A DNA stretch of 64,000 bases from Candidatus Tritonobacter lacicola. Its GTDB lineage: Bacteria; Auribacterota; Tritonobacteria; Tritonobacterales; Tritonobacteraceae. Of this stretch, positions 51,352 to 59,960 are shown one piece after another (position 1 is the stretch's first letter; each line of letters starts with the position of its first letter). Location of the stretch: contig JAVCDC010000101.1 in NCBI GenBank assembly GCA_030765135.1, positions 1 through 64,000 on the forward strand, given 5' to 3'. The notes beneath the pieces are model-generated. The model did no database searches, was not told the DNA's origin, and saw only the letters and a list, made by a program, of their open reading frames with translations. Made by a program: the position numbers and the translations under genes.

Positions 51352-52318
51352 TCCGAAAAGAGCGATCGGGCGGCTGCTCATGCACGTCACCCTTCTTGCT
51401 GTTGCCGTTGTAATGATCGCGCCCCTGCTGTGGATGCTGATCACGTCCGTCAAATCGCCCCTGGAGGCATATGACTTCCCGCCTTCCTTTATCCCCGCCC
51501 TTAAGACCTACGTCGAGCATGGCGGCGAGCTTCACCAGGCGGATTTCCTTTCGCTGCGGGGCGGCACAGCGGAGGTCCGGGTTCTGGCGGGGCGGCATAA
51601 AGGGTTGCGTCTTTCCGTGCCGGAGGAGACCTTGATAAGAAAGCGTTTCATCTGGCGCAACTATGCCGACGCGTGGAGGGCCGCTCCCTTCGCGCGGTAC
51701 TTCGTCAACACGATCGTCATGGCGGGCCTGACCACCATCGGGCAGGTAATAACGTCGGCCCTCGCGGCCTACGCGTTTGCCAGGATGAGGTTCCGGGGCA
51801 AGGAGGTTATCTTCATTATCCTATTGGGGACGATGATGGTCCCCAAGCAGGTCCTTCTCATCCCCAACTACATCTTCCTGTCGAGGCTCGGCTGGATCAA
51901 CACGTATTACGCGCTCATCGTCCCATGGATCGCTGCAGTCTTCGGCATCTATTTCATGAGGCAGCACTTCGAGACCATCCCCCAGGACCTCTTCGATGCC
52001 GCTGCCATAGACGGCTGCAGCCGGTTCCGGGCGCTCTTCAATATCGCGATCCCTCTCTCTAAGGGGGTTATTGTCATGACAGCCCTCTTCACGTTTATCA
52101 TGACCTGGAACTCACTACTCTGGCCGTTGATCGTTACCAACAGCCCCGAGATGAGGCCCCTCCAGGTGGGGCTGGCCTATTTCTCCCAGGAGAGCAGCAC
52201 CGAGTGGACGCTCCTAATGGCCGCGTCGACCTTCACGATAGCTCCTTTGCTCGTGCTCTTCTTCATCGCCCAGAGGCGCATTATCGAGGGATTCGCGAGA
52301 TCGGGGCTCAAGGGATAA
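51341..52318 (+). CDS. Sugar ABC transporter permease (MalG/UgpE type)
   Basis: 325 aa, GTG start with GGGGAGG upstream, overlapping the previous gene. Six hydrophobic segments, EAA-loop equivalent LFDAAAIDGCSRFRALFNIA, and the C-terminal end RRIIEGFARSGLKG typical of MalG-type subunits. The loop between helices 1 and 2 is enlarged by about 50 aa (YVEHGGELHQADFLSLRGGT), which may fold as a small extra domain facing the periplasm. The last gene of the transporter begins only after the MITE. Confidence 0.93.
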   Translation: MACNPKRAIGRLLMHVTLLAVAVVMIAPLLWMLITSVKSPLEAYDFPPSFIPALKTYVEHGGELHQADFLSLRGGTAEVRVLAGRHKGLRLSVPEETLIRKRFIWRNYADAWRAAPFARYFVNTIVMAGLTTIGQVITSALAAYAFARMRFRGKEVIFIILLGTMMVPKQVLLIPNYIFLSRLGWINTYYALIVPWIAAVFGIYFMRQHFETIPQDLFDAAAIDGCSRFRALFNIAIPLSKGVIVMTALFTFIMTWNSLLWPLIVTNSPEMRPLQVGLAYFSQESSTEWTLLMAASTFTIAPLLVLFFIAQRRIIEGFARSGLKG

Positions 52319-52354
52319 GCTTACGACGGTTCCAAGTCGAAAGTTAAAAAGATG

Positions 52355-52653
52355 GGTTCTTCTCCAATTCAGTTGAAGGTAAACACTGGAATACCTGTTA
52401 TAAATAATACCCTCTCCCCCCAATTTTTGGGGGGAGAGGGAAGGGTGAGGGGGGTAATATATATAATGGTTGTATTACCCCTCACCCTGCCCTCTCCCCT
52501 AAAAGGGGAGAGGGAGTAATTTGTAACGCATCGTTAGTAGTTGAATCAATCGTTGCACAATATAATGGATGTCATATTGATTTCATCTACTTGCCGCATA
52601 ATAAGATGCGTTATGTAGTGTGATTTCATTGCCAACTGAATTGGAGAAGAACC
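52355..52653. mobile_element. MITE, 299 bp, copy 2, inserted at a start codon
   Basis: Perfect 21-bp terminal inverted repeats (GGTTCTTCTCC... / ...GGAGAAGAACC). The target duplication AAAAGATG is at 52347-52354 and 52654-52661. It has the same length as copy 1 and nearly the same sequence, including the CCTCTCCCC hairpins. The right duplication contains the ATG of the next gene, and the GGAG of the right terminus lies 12 nt before that ATG. Confidence 0.95.
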
Positions 52654-52658
52654 AAAAG

Positions 52659-53939
52659 ATGAAAAAGGTTCTCATACTAGCTCTGGTATCTGTATGCATG
52701 GCGCTCTGCGGGTGCTCGCGGCAGGGAGAGGACGAGGCAGACGGCCGCGTCGTCGTCCGGTTCTGGCACGCGATGGGAGGGCCCCTGGGCGATATCCTCG
52801 ACGAGATGATAGACGAGTTCAATGCCGCGCACCCGGCCTGGCACATAAAGTCCGAGTCGATGGGGACTTATAATTCCCTCAGTCAGAAGATACTGGCGTC
52901 GATCATAGCGAGGAACCAGCCGACCATGGCCCAGGCGTACGAGTCGTGGATATCACGGCTTATAGAGGCGGAGAAAGGCTCGGCTATAGCCGACATGACG
53001 GACATGGACGGCGGCCGCAGTATGATCACATCGGGAGATATCTATAACGTCCTGATAGCGGACAGCACCTACGGGGGGAGGCTGATGTCCCTGCCGTTTA
53101 ACAAGAGTGTTCCCGTTATCTACTACAACAAGGAGCTTTTCCGCGATGCCGGCCTTGACCCGGAGAAACCTCCTTCCACGTGGGAGGAGTTCATGGAGGT
53201 CTCGAAGAAGTTAACGGTCGATCTTGACGGGGACGGCAAGGTTGACCGGTGGGGCCACATGTTCAGCGACCAGGCGACGTATTTCGAGTGTCTCCTTGGA
53301 CAGAACGGGGGACGGCTGCTTTCCCCCGGGGGAGACAGGGTGCTCTTCAACTCCCCGGAGGGCGTGGAGGCACTCACGTATCTCGTCGACCTCGTCCATA
53401 AGCACAAGGGCGCGGATTTCTATCTGGGCGGCTACCAGCACCAGGTGGACTGGATGGGGGGGAAGGTGGGGATGATCTTCGCCTCGTGCGTCTCCAAGAC
53501 GTTCATGCGGGACCAGATCAAGTTCGACTGGGGTATCGCCCCCCTGCCAAGTGGGAGGAAGAAGTCCGTACTCATCTATGGAACCAACATCGTCATCTTC
53601 TCGGCTGCTCCCCCTGATAAGCAGAGAGTGGCGTGGGAGTTCATCAGGTGGTTCACGGACACAGAACAGACTGCGCGCTGGTCGATGGAGACGAACTACA
53701 TGCCGGTTAGAAAATCCGCTCTCGCCACGGGGAAGATGGTCGGGCATTTCAAGGAGGACAAGGACGCGCTTGTTTCTGTTAAAGAGCTCGAGTACACCTT
53801 CTTCGAGCCCAGGTTGCCGAACTGGCTCGAGTGCCGGAGGTTCCTGGGTGATGCCGTCAAGGACGCCCTTTTGCGCAAGCGGAGCCCGGAAGAAGCCCTG
53901 GATCGCGCCGCAGCCAGGTGCGACCGCCTCCTTAAATAA
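52659..53939 (+). CDS. Sugar-binding lipoprotein (ABC transporter, family 1)
   Basis: 426 aa from ATG 52659. MKKVLILALVSVCMALCGC is a lipoprotein signal with lipobox Cys19, then the extracellular solute-binding family 1 fold: VVRFWHAMGGPLGDILDEMI, LPFNKSVPVIYYNKELFRDAG, PPSTWEEFMEVSKKL, a DLDGDGKVDRWG calcium-type loop, and YGTNIVIFSAAPPDKQRVAW. The closest known type is UgpB/MalE-like. It is the cognate partner of the upstream ATPase and permeases. The MITE at 52355-52653 has replaced its original leader, and ribosome binding must now use MITE sequence. ATG use at an earlier GTG (52620, inside the MITE) is unlikely. Confidence 0.93.
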   Translation: MKKVLILALVSVCMALCGCSRQGEDEADGRVVVRFWHAMGGPLGDILDEMIDEFNAAHPAWHIKSESMGTYNSLSQKILASIIARNQPTMAQAYESWISRLIEAEKGSAIADMTDMDGGRSMITSGDIYNVLIADSTYGGRLMSLPFNKSVPVIYYNKELFRDAGLDPEKPPSTWEEFMEVSKKLTVDLDGDGKVDRWGHMFSDQATYFECLLGQNGGRLLSPGGDRVLFNSPEGVEALTYLVDLVHKHKGADFYLGGYQHQVDWMGGKVGMIFASCVSKTFMRDQIKFDWGIAPLPSGRKKSVLIYGTNIVIFSAAPPDKQRVAWEFIRWFTDTEQTARWSMETNYMPVRKSALATGKMVGHFKEDKDALVSVKELEYTFFEPRLPNWLECRRFLGDAVKDALLRKRSPEEALDRAAARCDRLLK

Positions 53940-53988
53940 TTCCGTGGGACAAAATATTTAACTAAATATTTTGTCCCACGGAATTATT
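53935..53988. terminator. 54-bp perfect palindrome between convergent genes
   Basis: Arms 53935-53960 and 53963-53988 are exact 26-nt complements (AATAATTCCGTGGGAC...) with only AC between. It includes the stop of the binding-protein gene and the last nine codons of the hydrolase gene. Probably a bidirectional terminator; its perfection also allows cruciform extrusion. Confidence 0.8.
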
Positions 53989-56094
53989 GAGGGTGATGAA
54001 CGGCGCGTAGGTGACCTGGCCGGCTTTCACGGGGATCCTGACTCTCTTCGGCTCGTATCCCTCGGCGGAAAGCTCGTAGGTGAGCCATGCCGGCTCCCCG
54101 GGTTTGATGACGGTCCCTTCCTGGAAAAAGGCGCCCGTCAAGCCGTTCCAATTTTTTGCCCCGGGTTTATAGTTGCTCATTTCTCCCGCTCCTTTAATCA
54201 GCTTTATACTGATTGCGGGAAGGGTGATTTTTTTATCGGGATGGTAGTAAACAGTCGGACGGTCCATGAAGTGCGCGTCGGGATGCTCCTTTGCGTCGAT
54301 GCCGGAGGGAAAGAACCGCAGTATGCTTATACACTGCCTTATCCGCTCCGAGCCGTCCTCGATCTGGGGTATGAGACTGTCCTTCAGGAATGAAGCGGCG
54401 TACCGGTAGGACGGATGCTCCCTGTTCCCGGGGTCAATTATTTTGAAGTGGTTGAAGCCGGCGTAGCGCACAGCGGCCCCCTGGTAGCCGATGTCCTGAC
54501 GGGCGTTTTCGTCGATCAGGAAAGTCTGGTTTATGTTGGCGCAGTACGACTTGACGGAGAACGGGCTGAGGTAGTTGTCGTTCTCGACCCTGCCGAGCTT
54601 CGTCCAGTACCACGGGTTCCCTGCTACGATCAGCACCTTGATCTCGTCATCAGCAAGGATCTCTAGTTGCTCGGGCGAGAGGGCGCGGCCGGTCGCCCAT
54701 TTTGAGAGAGTGGGTGGGTCGAGTATTCTCTCCCTGTCCAGCCTCTCGAACGAATTCAGGTTGACGGAGCTGCCTATCTCGAGCTCCACCACCTGTATGT
54801 CGCCGGCGAAGGGAATGCCGCCGCGCATGAAGGGGAGCCTTTTCCTGAAGAGGTCCCTTTTCTTCAAAAAGACCCCGGTGTTGATATTGGCGACCTTGCT
54901 TCCCGATAGGGCGGGGGATATCCCGATGAACCGCTTGATCTTCTGCTTGAACGTCCCTTCGAAATAACACTGGAGAACCTTTCCGGCCGATTCCGGGCTC
55001 CATTTCCCGCCGGCCGCCGGGCAATCCAGTGTATTGACGAGGTACTTGAGACAGAGAACGCCCCCGAAACTGTGGCCGATGATGCTGACCTTTTCGACGT
55101 TCTCGAACTCTATGATATCGTCTATGAAGCCTGCCAGCTCGTTCTTGAACCCCGCCACGCTCTTGGAGTCCTCGACCGTGTCGAAGGAGAATACATAGAC
55201 CTTGAAGAACCTGTCGGCTTCCGTGTTGTCGAGGTCGTCATCCGCCAGGAGGATGGGGAAGTCGCCCCAGCAGCCCCGTCCCTGTCCGAGGCCGTGGACG
55301 AATATAACGACCTCCTTCTCAAGGCCGCGCTCCCTCCTTTTTTTATTCTTCTCCTCTTCCTTCAGCACTCTGTCGTGGTAGTCGTCCAGTGTGCGCGATC
55401 GTGAAAAAGGACCGACTTCCCCGGCGAAGGGAAGATCGTTATCGACGCATTCCTCCTTGAGCCGTTTATAGGCGAACTCGGCCCTCTTTCCGGCGAGCTC
55501 GACCTCCTCTTCCGGTGCGCCGCTCGCCCTCGCCCTTATGTAATCGAGGTCCCGTTCCTGGAACTCCCTGCGAAAGTGATCCAGCCTTGATCTCTGGAAG
55601 AGGTACTTGCTGTAGTAGCGGTGCCACGAGTAAGGCCGCCCGACGTAGTAGCGGTAGACCTGGTCGAAGAGGGACTTGAGCTTCATCTCGTTTTCTTTCG
55701 ACGGCCGCCGCATGTACTCGTTGGCGACCGTGCCGTCCTTCTTCATCTTGAAGAGCTGCTCTTTGAGCCGGTTGGTTTCGACGTTCAATTTGTTGAAGTA
55801 GATCGTGTAGGGATACTCGACGCGATTGCAGAGCCGCTGCTCTTCCGCGGTCTCGAATCCACCCCTTCTCCTGTGGAGCTTGCGGCAGAGGCACTGCATC
55901 TCCCGGTATGCCTTTTTGAGCTCCGGCTCGGTGTACGGGTCGTCTATCGATTTGGCCCACGCCGCCTCGACGTTGTCCAGGCGCGCGTCGAGCGTCCGCA
56001 GCTCCTTATCGTGGGAGGTTGGCCCCTGCACGGAGGCGCAGCCGATGAGGAACAAGGGGAGTATGAGGCTAACTGCTATTGCGCGTTTTCTCAT
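53962..56094 (-). CDS. Alpha/beta-hydrolase (lipase-like) lipoprotein
   Basis: 710 aa from the ATG at 56094, which starts a lipoprotein signal (MRKRAIAVSLILPLFLIGC, Cys19); the open frame upstream is not supported. Residues 25-290 are charged, helical and unknown. The hydrolase domain follows: VVIFVHGLGQGRGCW oxyanion region and IIGHSFGGVLCLKYL with the nucleophile Ser; a later DPGNREHPS/FNHFK region may supply the His. The C-terminal 80 aa look like a beta sandwich (PGEPAWLTYELSAEGYEPKR). Likely a surface or periplasmic esterase or lipase. The final residues LNNSVGQNI are encoded by the palindrome at 53935-53988. Confidence 0.78.
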   Translation of the reverse strand: MRKRAIAVSLILPLFLIGCASVQGPTSHDKELRTLDARLDNVEAAWAKSIDDPYTEPELKKAYREMQCLCRKLHRRRGGFETAEEQRLCNRVEYPYTIYFNKLNVETNRLKEQLFKMKKDGTVANEYMRRPSKENEMKLKSLFDQVYRYYVGRPYSWHRYYSKYLFQRSRLDHFRREFQERDLDYIRARASGAPEEEVELAGKRAEFAYKRLKEECVDNDLPFAGEVGPFSRSRTLDDYHDRVLKEEEKNKKRRERGLEKEVVIFVHGLGQGRGCWGDFPILLADDDLDNTEADRFFKVYVFSFDTVEDSKSVAGFKNELAGFIDDIIEFENVEKVSIIGHSFGGVLCLKYLVNTLDCPAAGGKWSPESAGKVLQCYFEGTFKQKIKRFIGISPALSGSKVANINTGVFLKKRDLFRKRLPFMRGGIPFAGDIQVVELEIGSSVNLNSFERLDRERILDPPTLSKWATGRALSPEQLEILADDEIKVLIVAGNPWYWTKLGRVENDNYLSPFSVKSYCANINQTFLIDENARQDIGYQGAAVRYAGFNHFKIIDPGNREHPSYRYAASFLKDSLIPQIEDGSERIRQCISILRFFPSGIDAKEHPDAHFMDRPTVYYHPDKKITLPAISIKLIKGAGEMSNYKPGAKNWNGLTGAFFQEGTVIKPGEPAWLTYELSAEGYEPKRVRIPVKAGQVTYAPFITLNNSVGQNI

Positions 56095-56593
56095 CGTGGA
56101 ATAAAAAGTATATAAGAGGTATATCATGATGTGAAGGGCAAACGTGATCTGAGAGAGAAAAGTCCCCGGTATGAGAGACCCTCCTCTTGAGCCTTCAGCA
56201 GGGTTGCATCTAAACACGATCCATCCGCGAGGTGGACAGGGTAAGTAGGTAGGCTAAAAGGAGGGATCAGTTTTTTACCCAGATGACTCATAACGGGCTG
56301 AGTAATTCAACTTGAGCATGAAGTACGGGTCGAATCCCGTGATGAAGACACATTTCCTTTGTTCACTTTCTCACTTTCGTGCGAAAGTGAGAATCGCATT
56401 CCCAGGAAACTCTACTTTCATTCCTGGTGATTCAAATTCAGGCGGCGAAGAGCAATAAAACCGGAAAAAGCCGGAACAATTATCCGGGGGCGGTCAGCAT
56501 TCCGTTACACCTGTATAAATTTTCTATGCCCTCGAGTCAGGGGGAGATGCCGCCTGCCTCTTCCGGTTCTGTGTTATAATCCGGGCCTGTACT
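56095..56593. other. Spacer with repeat fragments
   Basis: No gene. Near 56219 CGCGAGGTGGACAGGGTAAG resembles the R3 head of the cassette region. At 56368-56393 the hairpin TTCTCACTTTCG / CGAAAGTGAGAA repeats the one at 7801-7826. Otherwise nothing recognised. Confidence 0.6.
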
Positions 56594-59500
56594 ATGAAGA
56601 TGAGCAGTCTTCTGAAATTCATGAACCTGAAGCAAGGGGAGGTGCGTCTCTTCTCCGTTACTTCGTCCCTTTTCTTCATCATAAGCTTCGGCGTGATACT
56701 CGGGAAGAACGTGAGGGACTCCCTCTTCCTGAGCTTTTACGGCGTGGAGAAGCTTCCCTACATGTACATCCTCTCCCCGTTTTTCGTCATAGCGGCCTCG
56801 GCCGCGATAACGAGGTACATGGTGAGGAAGCACGAGGCGGTCGCGTCGTTCCGGATCATGTCACTGTCGGCCGTCGTTCTCGCCGCCCTGACGCCCGTCG
56901 TCTATATCGGCCATACCCTCGGCTACCCCATGGTTTTCGCGGGGATGTATATCCTGGTCCAGGTCATCCTGGCGACGGAGCTCATTCTTTTCTGGTGGGT
57001 CGCGGTGAGGGTATTCGATTCGCGGCAGGCGAAGCGCATATTTCCACTGGTCCTCGGCTGTGGAATGGTCGCCGCCGTCCTGGCGGGGCTGTCCATACGG
57101 TTCCTGGTCGAGGCCGTGTACGTGGAGTGGATATTTGCTATCTGGGCCGCCCTGGTCTTCTCAGGCGGATGCATCTTCCTGAAGCTCATGCCCTATTTCC
57201 CGCCCAGCGGGCCGGGAGCGAGAGGAAGGCCCCCTCCCAAAAAGCATGGGGAGACGAAGGAGATGTGGAATTTAATCCGGAAGAGCAGTCTCCTTCGCTG
57301 CATCATAACGACTGCCCTCCTGATGTGGGTTGTGTCGATGCTTGTTGATTTCTCTTTCAAGAGCGCCATCACCGCCCATTTCGAGGGCGCCGTTGCCGGC
57401 ACTCCCGACCCGGTTGCGTCATCGGCAATGATAGCCTCTTTCCTCGGTCTCTTTCAGGGAGTCATCTCCGCCATAAGCTTGCTCCTGCAGGTATTCGTTA
57501 CGGCGCGTATCATTTCCCTTATAGGCGTCGGCAACTCTCCGCTGGTCTACTCCATCGGCATGGCGTTCTCAACGTGTGCCATGTGGTTCTCATCATGGGG
57601 CGGAGCTGTTTTTCACAGCACCGTCGGCGCAAAGTTTACGGACGAGACCATACAGGGGACAATAGACCAGGCTGACAGTCATCTGCGATACAACGGCCTT
57701 GCCGAGAAGGACAAGGGGAGGGCCCATACTTTTGTCTCGGGCGTGGTGAAGCCGGTTTCGGCGGTAATAGCGGGCGTGAGCCTGATATGCCTGAGGTACG
57801 TGTCGCCCGCCTGGATCAGCGCCTCCGCCTTCCTGCTTTCCCTGGCCTGGCTGGCCGTGAGCTTCCGTGTGAGAAAGCTCTACATCGAGGCCATGGTGGA
57901 GAACCTCATGTCGGGTGATCTCTTAAGGCGGGTCCAGGCGCGTGAGGCACTGAGCGAGTCAAGGGACCCGCGCGCGATGAAAATCATAGAGCGGGCGATG
58001 GAGTCACCCGATGATCAGGTTTGCCTCTTCGCCCTCGAGCTTATCACGGGGATGGGCTTCAAGAAGTTGCCCCGGGCGTTCGAAAGGTGCAGCCGGAGCC
58101 AGGACGCGGAGATTAAAAAGGCCGCTCTCGGGGCAGTCGAGGCTACCAAAAGCGAAAAATTCCTGCCGTGGGCGGTGGGCCTCCTGAGGGACGGTGATCC
58201 ATCCGTGGTTGCAAGGGCGGTGCTGGTTCTCTCCAGGATGAAGGGGTCCGGGATCCTGCCCGATATAGAACAGTTTGTCCACTCCAAGGAGAGGATCATA
58301 CAATCGTCAGCTATTATAGCGATAGTCCGGCACGGCACTCCGGAAGCCGGGGATGAATGCAGGAGCATCATAGGCAACATGCTTTCCAGCCCCGATGAGG
58401 ATGACCGGGGGACCGGGGCGTATATTCTCGGACAGCTTAAATCATCCTGGTTCGTTACGCGGCTGCTCGACCTTTTAAGTGATAAATCGCCGGCTGTGCG
58501 CGTACGGGCCGCGACGGCGCTGGGGCTCCTAGGTGAGTCCTCCGCCATCCCCGCGCTGATTGATAAGCTCACCGACAGGGACGTGCGGGGCAGCAGCATA
58601 ATGGCCTTGATGAATCTCGCCGATATAGGGAGCGCCGAGCTGGCTGAGAAGCTGTTCGACAGGGACCTGCCCCCGGCGGTCAGGAGGCCCCTGCCCGCAA
58701 TCCTTGCCCGTTCTCAATCGGAGGAGGTATCGGGCATCCTGATCAGGGCGCTGGGGGAGGAGGACCCCGTCTTGTGCAGGAGCCTCCTCGTCGCCCTTCA
58801 TTCAATGGTCGCCTCCGGCGGCCGGACCCTGCCGGATTACGCCGCCATTAACGATTACATCGAACGTGAGTTGAGGTCTGCGTATCTCTTTGAGGTTTAC
58901 AGGCACGCGGTCCTGCGCCTGCCGGGGAAGGGGCGGAAGGATCTCCTTCTCCACCTGGTGGAGGAGAGGGGGCGGGCCGCCAGGGAGAGGCTTTTCAGGG
59001 CCCTCGGTCTCATCTATCACTTCCAGACGGTTATGTCGATTTACTGGAAGCTTTCCTCCGTCAACCGCAAGGTGAAGGCGGACAGCCTCGAGGCGGTCGA
59101 GGGTATCATGGAGAAAGATATGAGCAGAAAGCTCCTTCCGCTCTTCGAATGCGATGACCCGCGCGAGCTGGCGCGGGCGGCAGGGGAGATCGCAGGAGTC
59201 GGGTTTTCAGACAGTGAACAGCTCTACCGTCACATGATAGCCGAAGGGGACCGGTGGTTTAAGCTCGTCGCGTATTACCTCTCCGTGAGGTGCGAAAACA
59301 ATACCGTAAGGGAAACAATGGGCCGCGTGGTGGACGCGGCCGGGTTCAGGGAGGATGAAAAAATGTTGCTGACTATGGAGAAGGTCTTTTTTTTGAAGAG
59401 TGCATCGATTTTTTCACGTATTTCGCTGGAGGACCTCTTCGTTCTCGCGGAACATGCCGATGAGCAGAGTTTCCCGCAGGACCGGGTCATATTCAGGGAA

Positions 59501-59779
59501 GGGGACTACGGCGACGCCTTTCACATAATCCTGTCCGGGATGGTGAGGATTGTCGCGGGTGGGCAGGAAGTAGCCCGCCTTGGTCCCAGGGAATACTTCG
59601 GGGAGATGGCTTTGCTTGACGACCTCCCGAGGTCGGCCGACGCCGTCGCCGGCGCGGATACGACAACCCTCGCCATTGACAGGGAAAGTTTCAGGATGAT
59701 AATGTCGGAGCGGCCGGCCGTCGCATTCGGCGTCATACGCGTTCTTTCCGGAAGGCTGCGGGAAATGCTTAAAAAATAA
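56594..59779 (+). CDS. NTT-like membrane carrier fused to HEAT repeats and a cNMP-binding domain
   Basis: 1061 aa in three parts. Residues 1-430: about 12 helices resembling the nucleotide-translocase (ATP/ADP carrier) branch of the MFS, with VILGKNVRDSLFLSFYGVEK and RVFDSRQAKRIFPLVLGCGM. Residues 440-900: helical HEAT/PBS-lyase-like repeats (SPAVRVRAATALGLLGESSA). Residues 930-1055: a cyclic-nucleotide-binding domain with FREGDYGDAFHIILSGMVRI and the phosphate cassette YFGEMALLDDLPRSADAV, keeping the Glu and Arg that hold cAMP. It likely transports or senses under cAMP control; the substrate need not be ATP. A CHASE2 cyclase is 7.6 kb upstream. Confidence 0.88.
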   Translation: MKMSSLLKFMNLKQGEVRLFSVTSSLFFIISFGVILGKNVRDSLFLSFYGVEKLPYMYILSPFFVIAASAAITRYMVRKHEAVASFRIMSLSAVVLAALTPVVYIGHTLGYPMVFAGMYILVQVILATELILFWWVAVRVFDSRQAKRIFPLVLGCGMVAAVLAGLSIRFLVEAVYVEWIFAIWAALVFSGGCIFLKLMPYFPPSGPGARGRPPPKKHGETKEMWNLIRKSSLLRCIITTALLMWVVSMLVDFSFKSAITAHFEGAVAGTPDPVASSAMIASFLGLFQGVISAISLLLQVFVTARIISLIGVGNSPLVYSIGMAFSTCAMWFSSWGGAVFHSTVGAKFTDETIQGTIDQADSHLRYNGLAEKDKGRAHTFVSGVVKPVSAVIAGVSLICLRYVSPAWISASAFLLSLAWLAVSFRVRKLYIEAMVENLMSGDLLRRVQAREALSESRDPRAMKIIERAMESPDDQVCLFALELITGMGFKKLPRAFERCSRSQDAEIKKAALGAVEATKSEKFLPWAVGLLRDGDPSVVARAVLVLSRMKGSGILPDIEQFVHSKERIIQSSAIIAIVRHGTPEAGDECRSIIGNMLSSPDEDDRGTGAYILGQLKSSWFVTRLLDLLSDKSPAVRVRAATALGLLGESSAIPALIDKLTDRDVRGSSIMALMNLADIGSAELAEKLFDRDLPPAVRRPLPAILARSQSEEVSGILIRALGEEDPVLCRSLLVALHSMVASGGRTLPDYAAINDYIERELRSAYLFEVYRHAVLRLPGKGRKDLLLHLVEERGRAARERLFRALGLIYHFQTVMSIYWKLSSVNRKVKADSLEAVEGIMEKDMSRKLLPLFECDDPRELARAAGEIAGVGFSDSEQLYRHMIAEGDRWFKLVAYYLSVRCENNTVRETMGRVVDAAGFREDEKMLLTMEKVFFLKSASIFSRISLEDLFVLAEHADEQSFPQDRVIFREGDYGDAFHIILSGMVRIVAGGQEVARLGPREYFGEMALLDDLPRSADAVAGADTTTLAIDRESFRMIMSERPAVAFGVIRVLSGRLREMLKK

Positions 59780-59960
59780 TAAAATTGTGTAACGTGTAAC
59801 GTGTGACGTTTAACGTGCGAACGTGAATATTAGAAATAATCGAAGATATTTAGCAACCAAGTTAACCTTAAACTTTGTGCTGTTTTTTAGTGTCTTGGTG
59901 CCTTTGTGGCAATGTAAAGTAATGGTTTCGTTTTAGCCCCGGACTTAACGTCCTTATAAA
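59780..59960. other. Spacer with GTGTAACGT words
   Basis: No gene. GTGTAACGTGTAACGTGTGA begins at 59786, and a TTAGTGTCTTGGTGCCTTTG word run near 59888 resembles 4556-4578. Confidence 0.55.

Noticed and set aside
49191-53939. Sugar ABC transporter as a novel system
   Set aside because: Apart from the MITE insertion, the ATPase, two permeases and the binding lipoprotein are an ordinary MalK/UgpC-type set.
56320-56345. tRNA-like T arm (ACGGGTCGAATCCCGT)
   Set aside because: The loop is one base short, and no anticodon or acceptor stem pairs at the right distances upstream, so it is not a tRNA.
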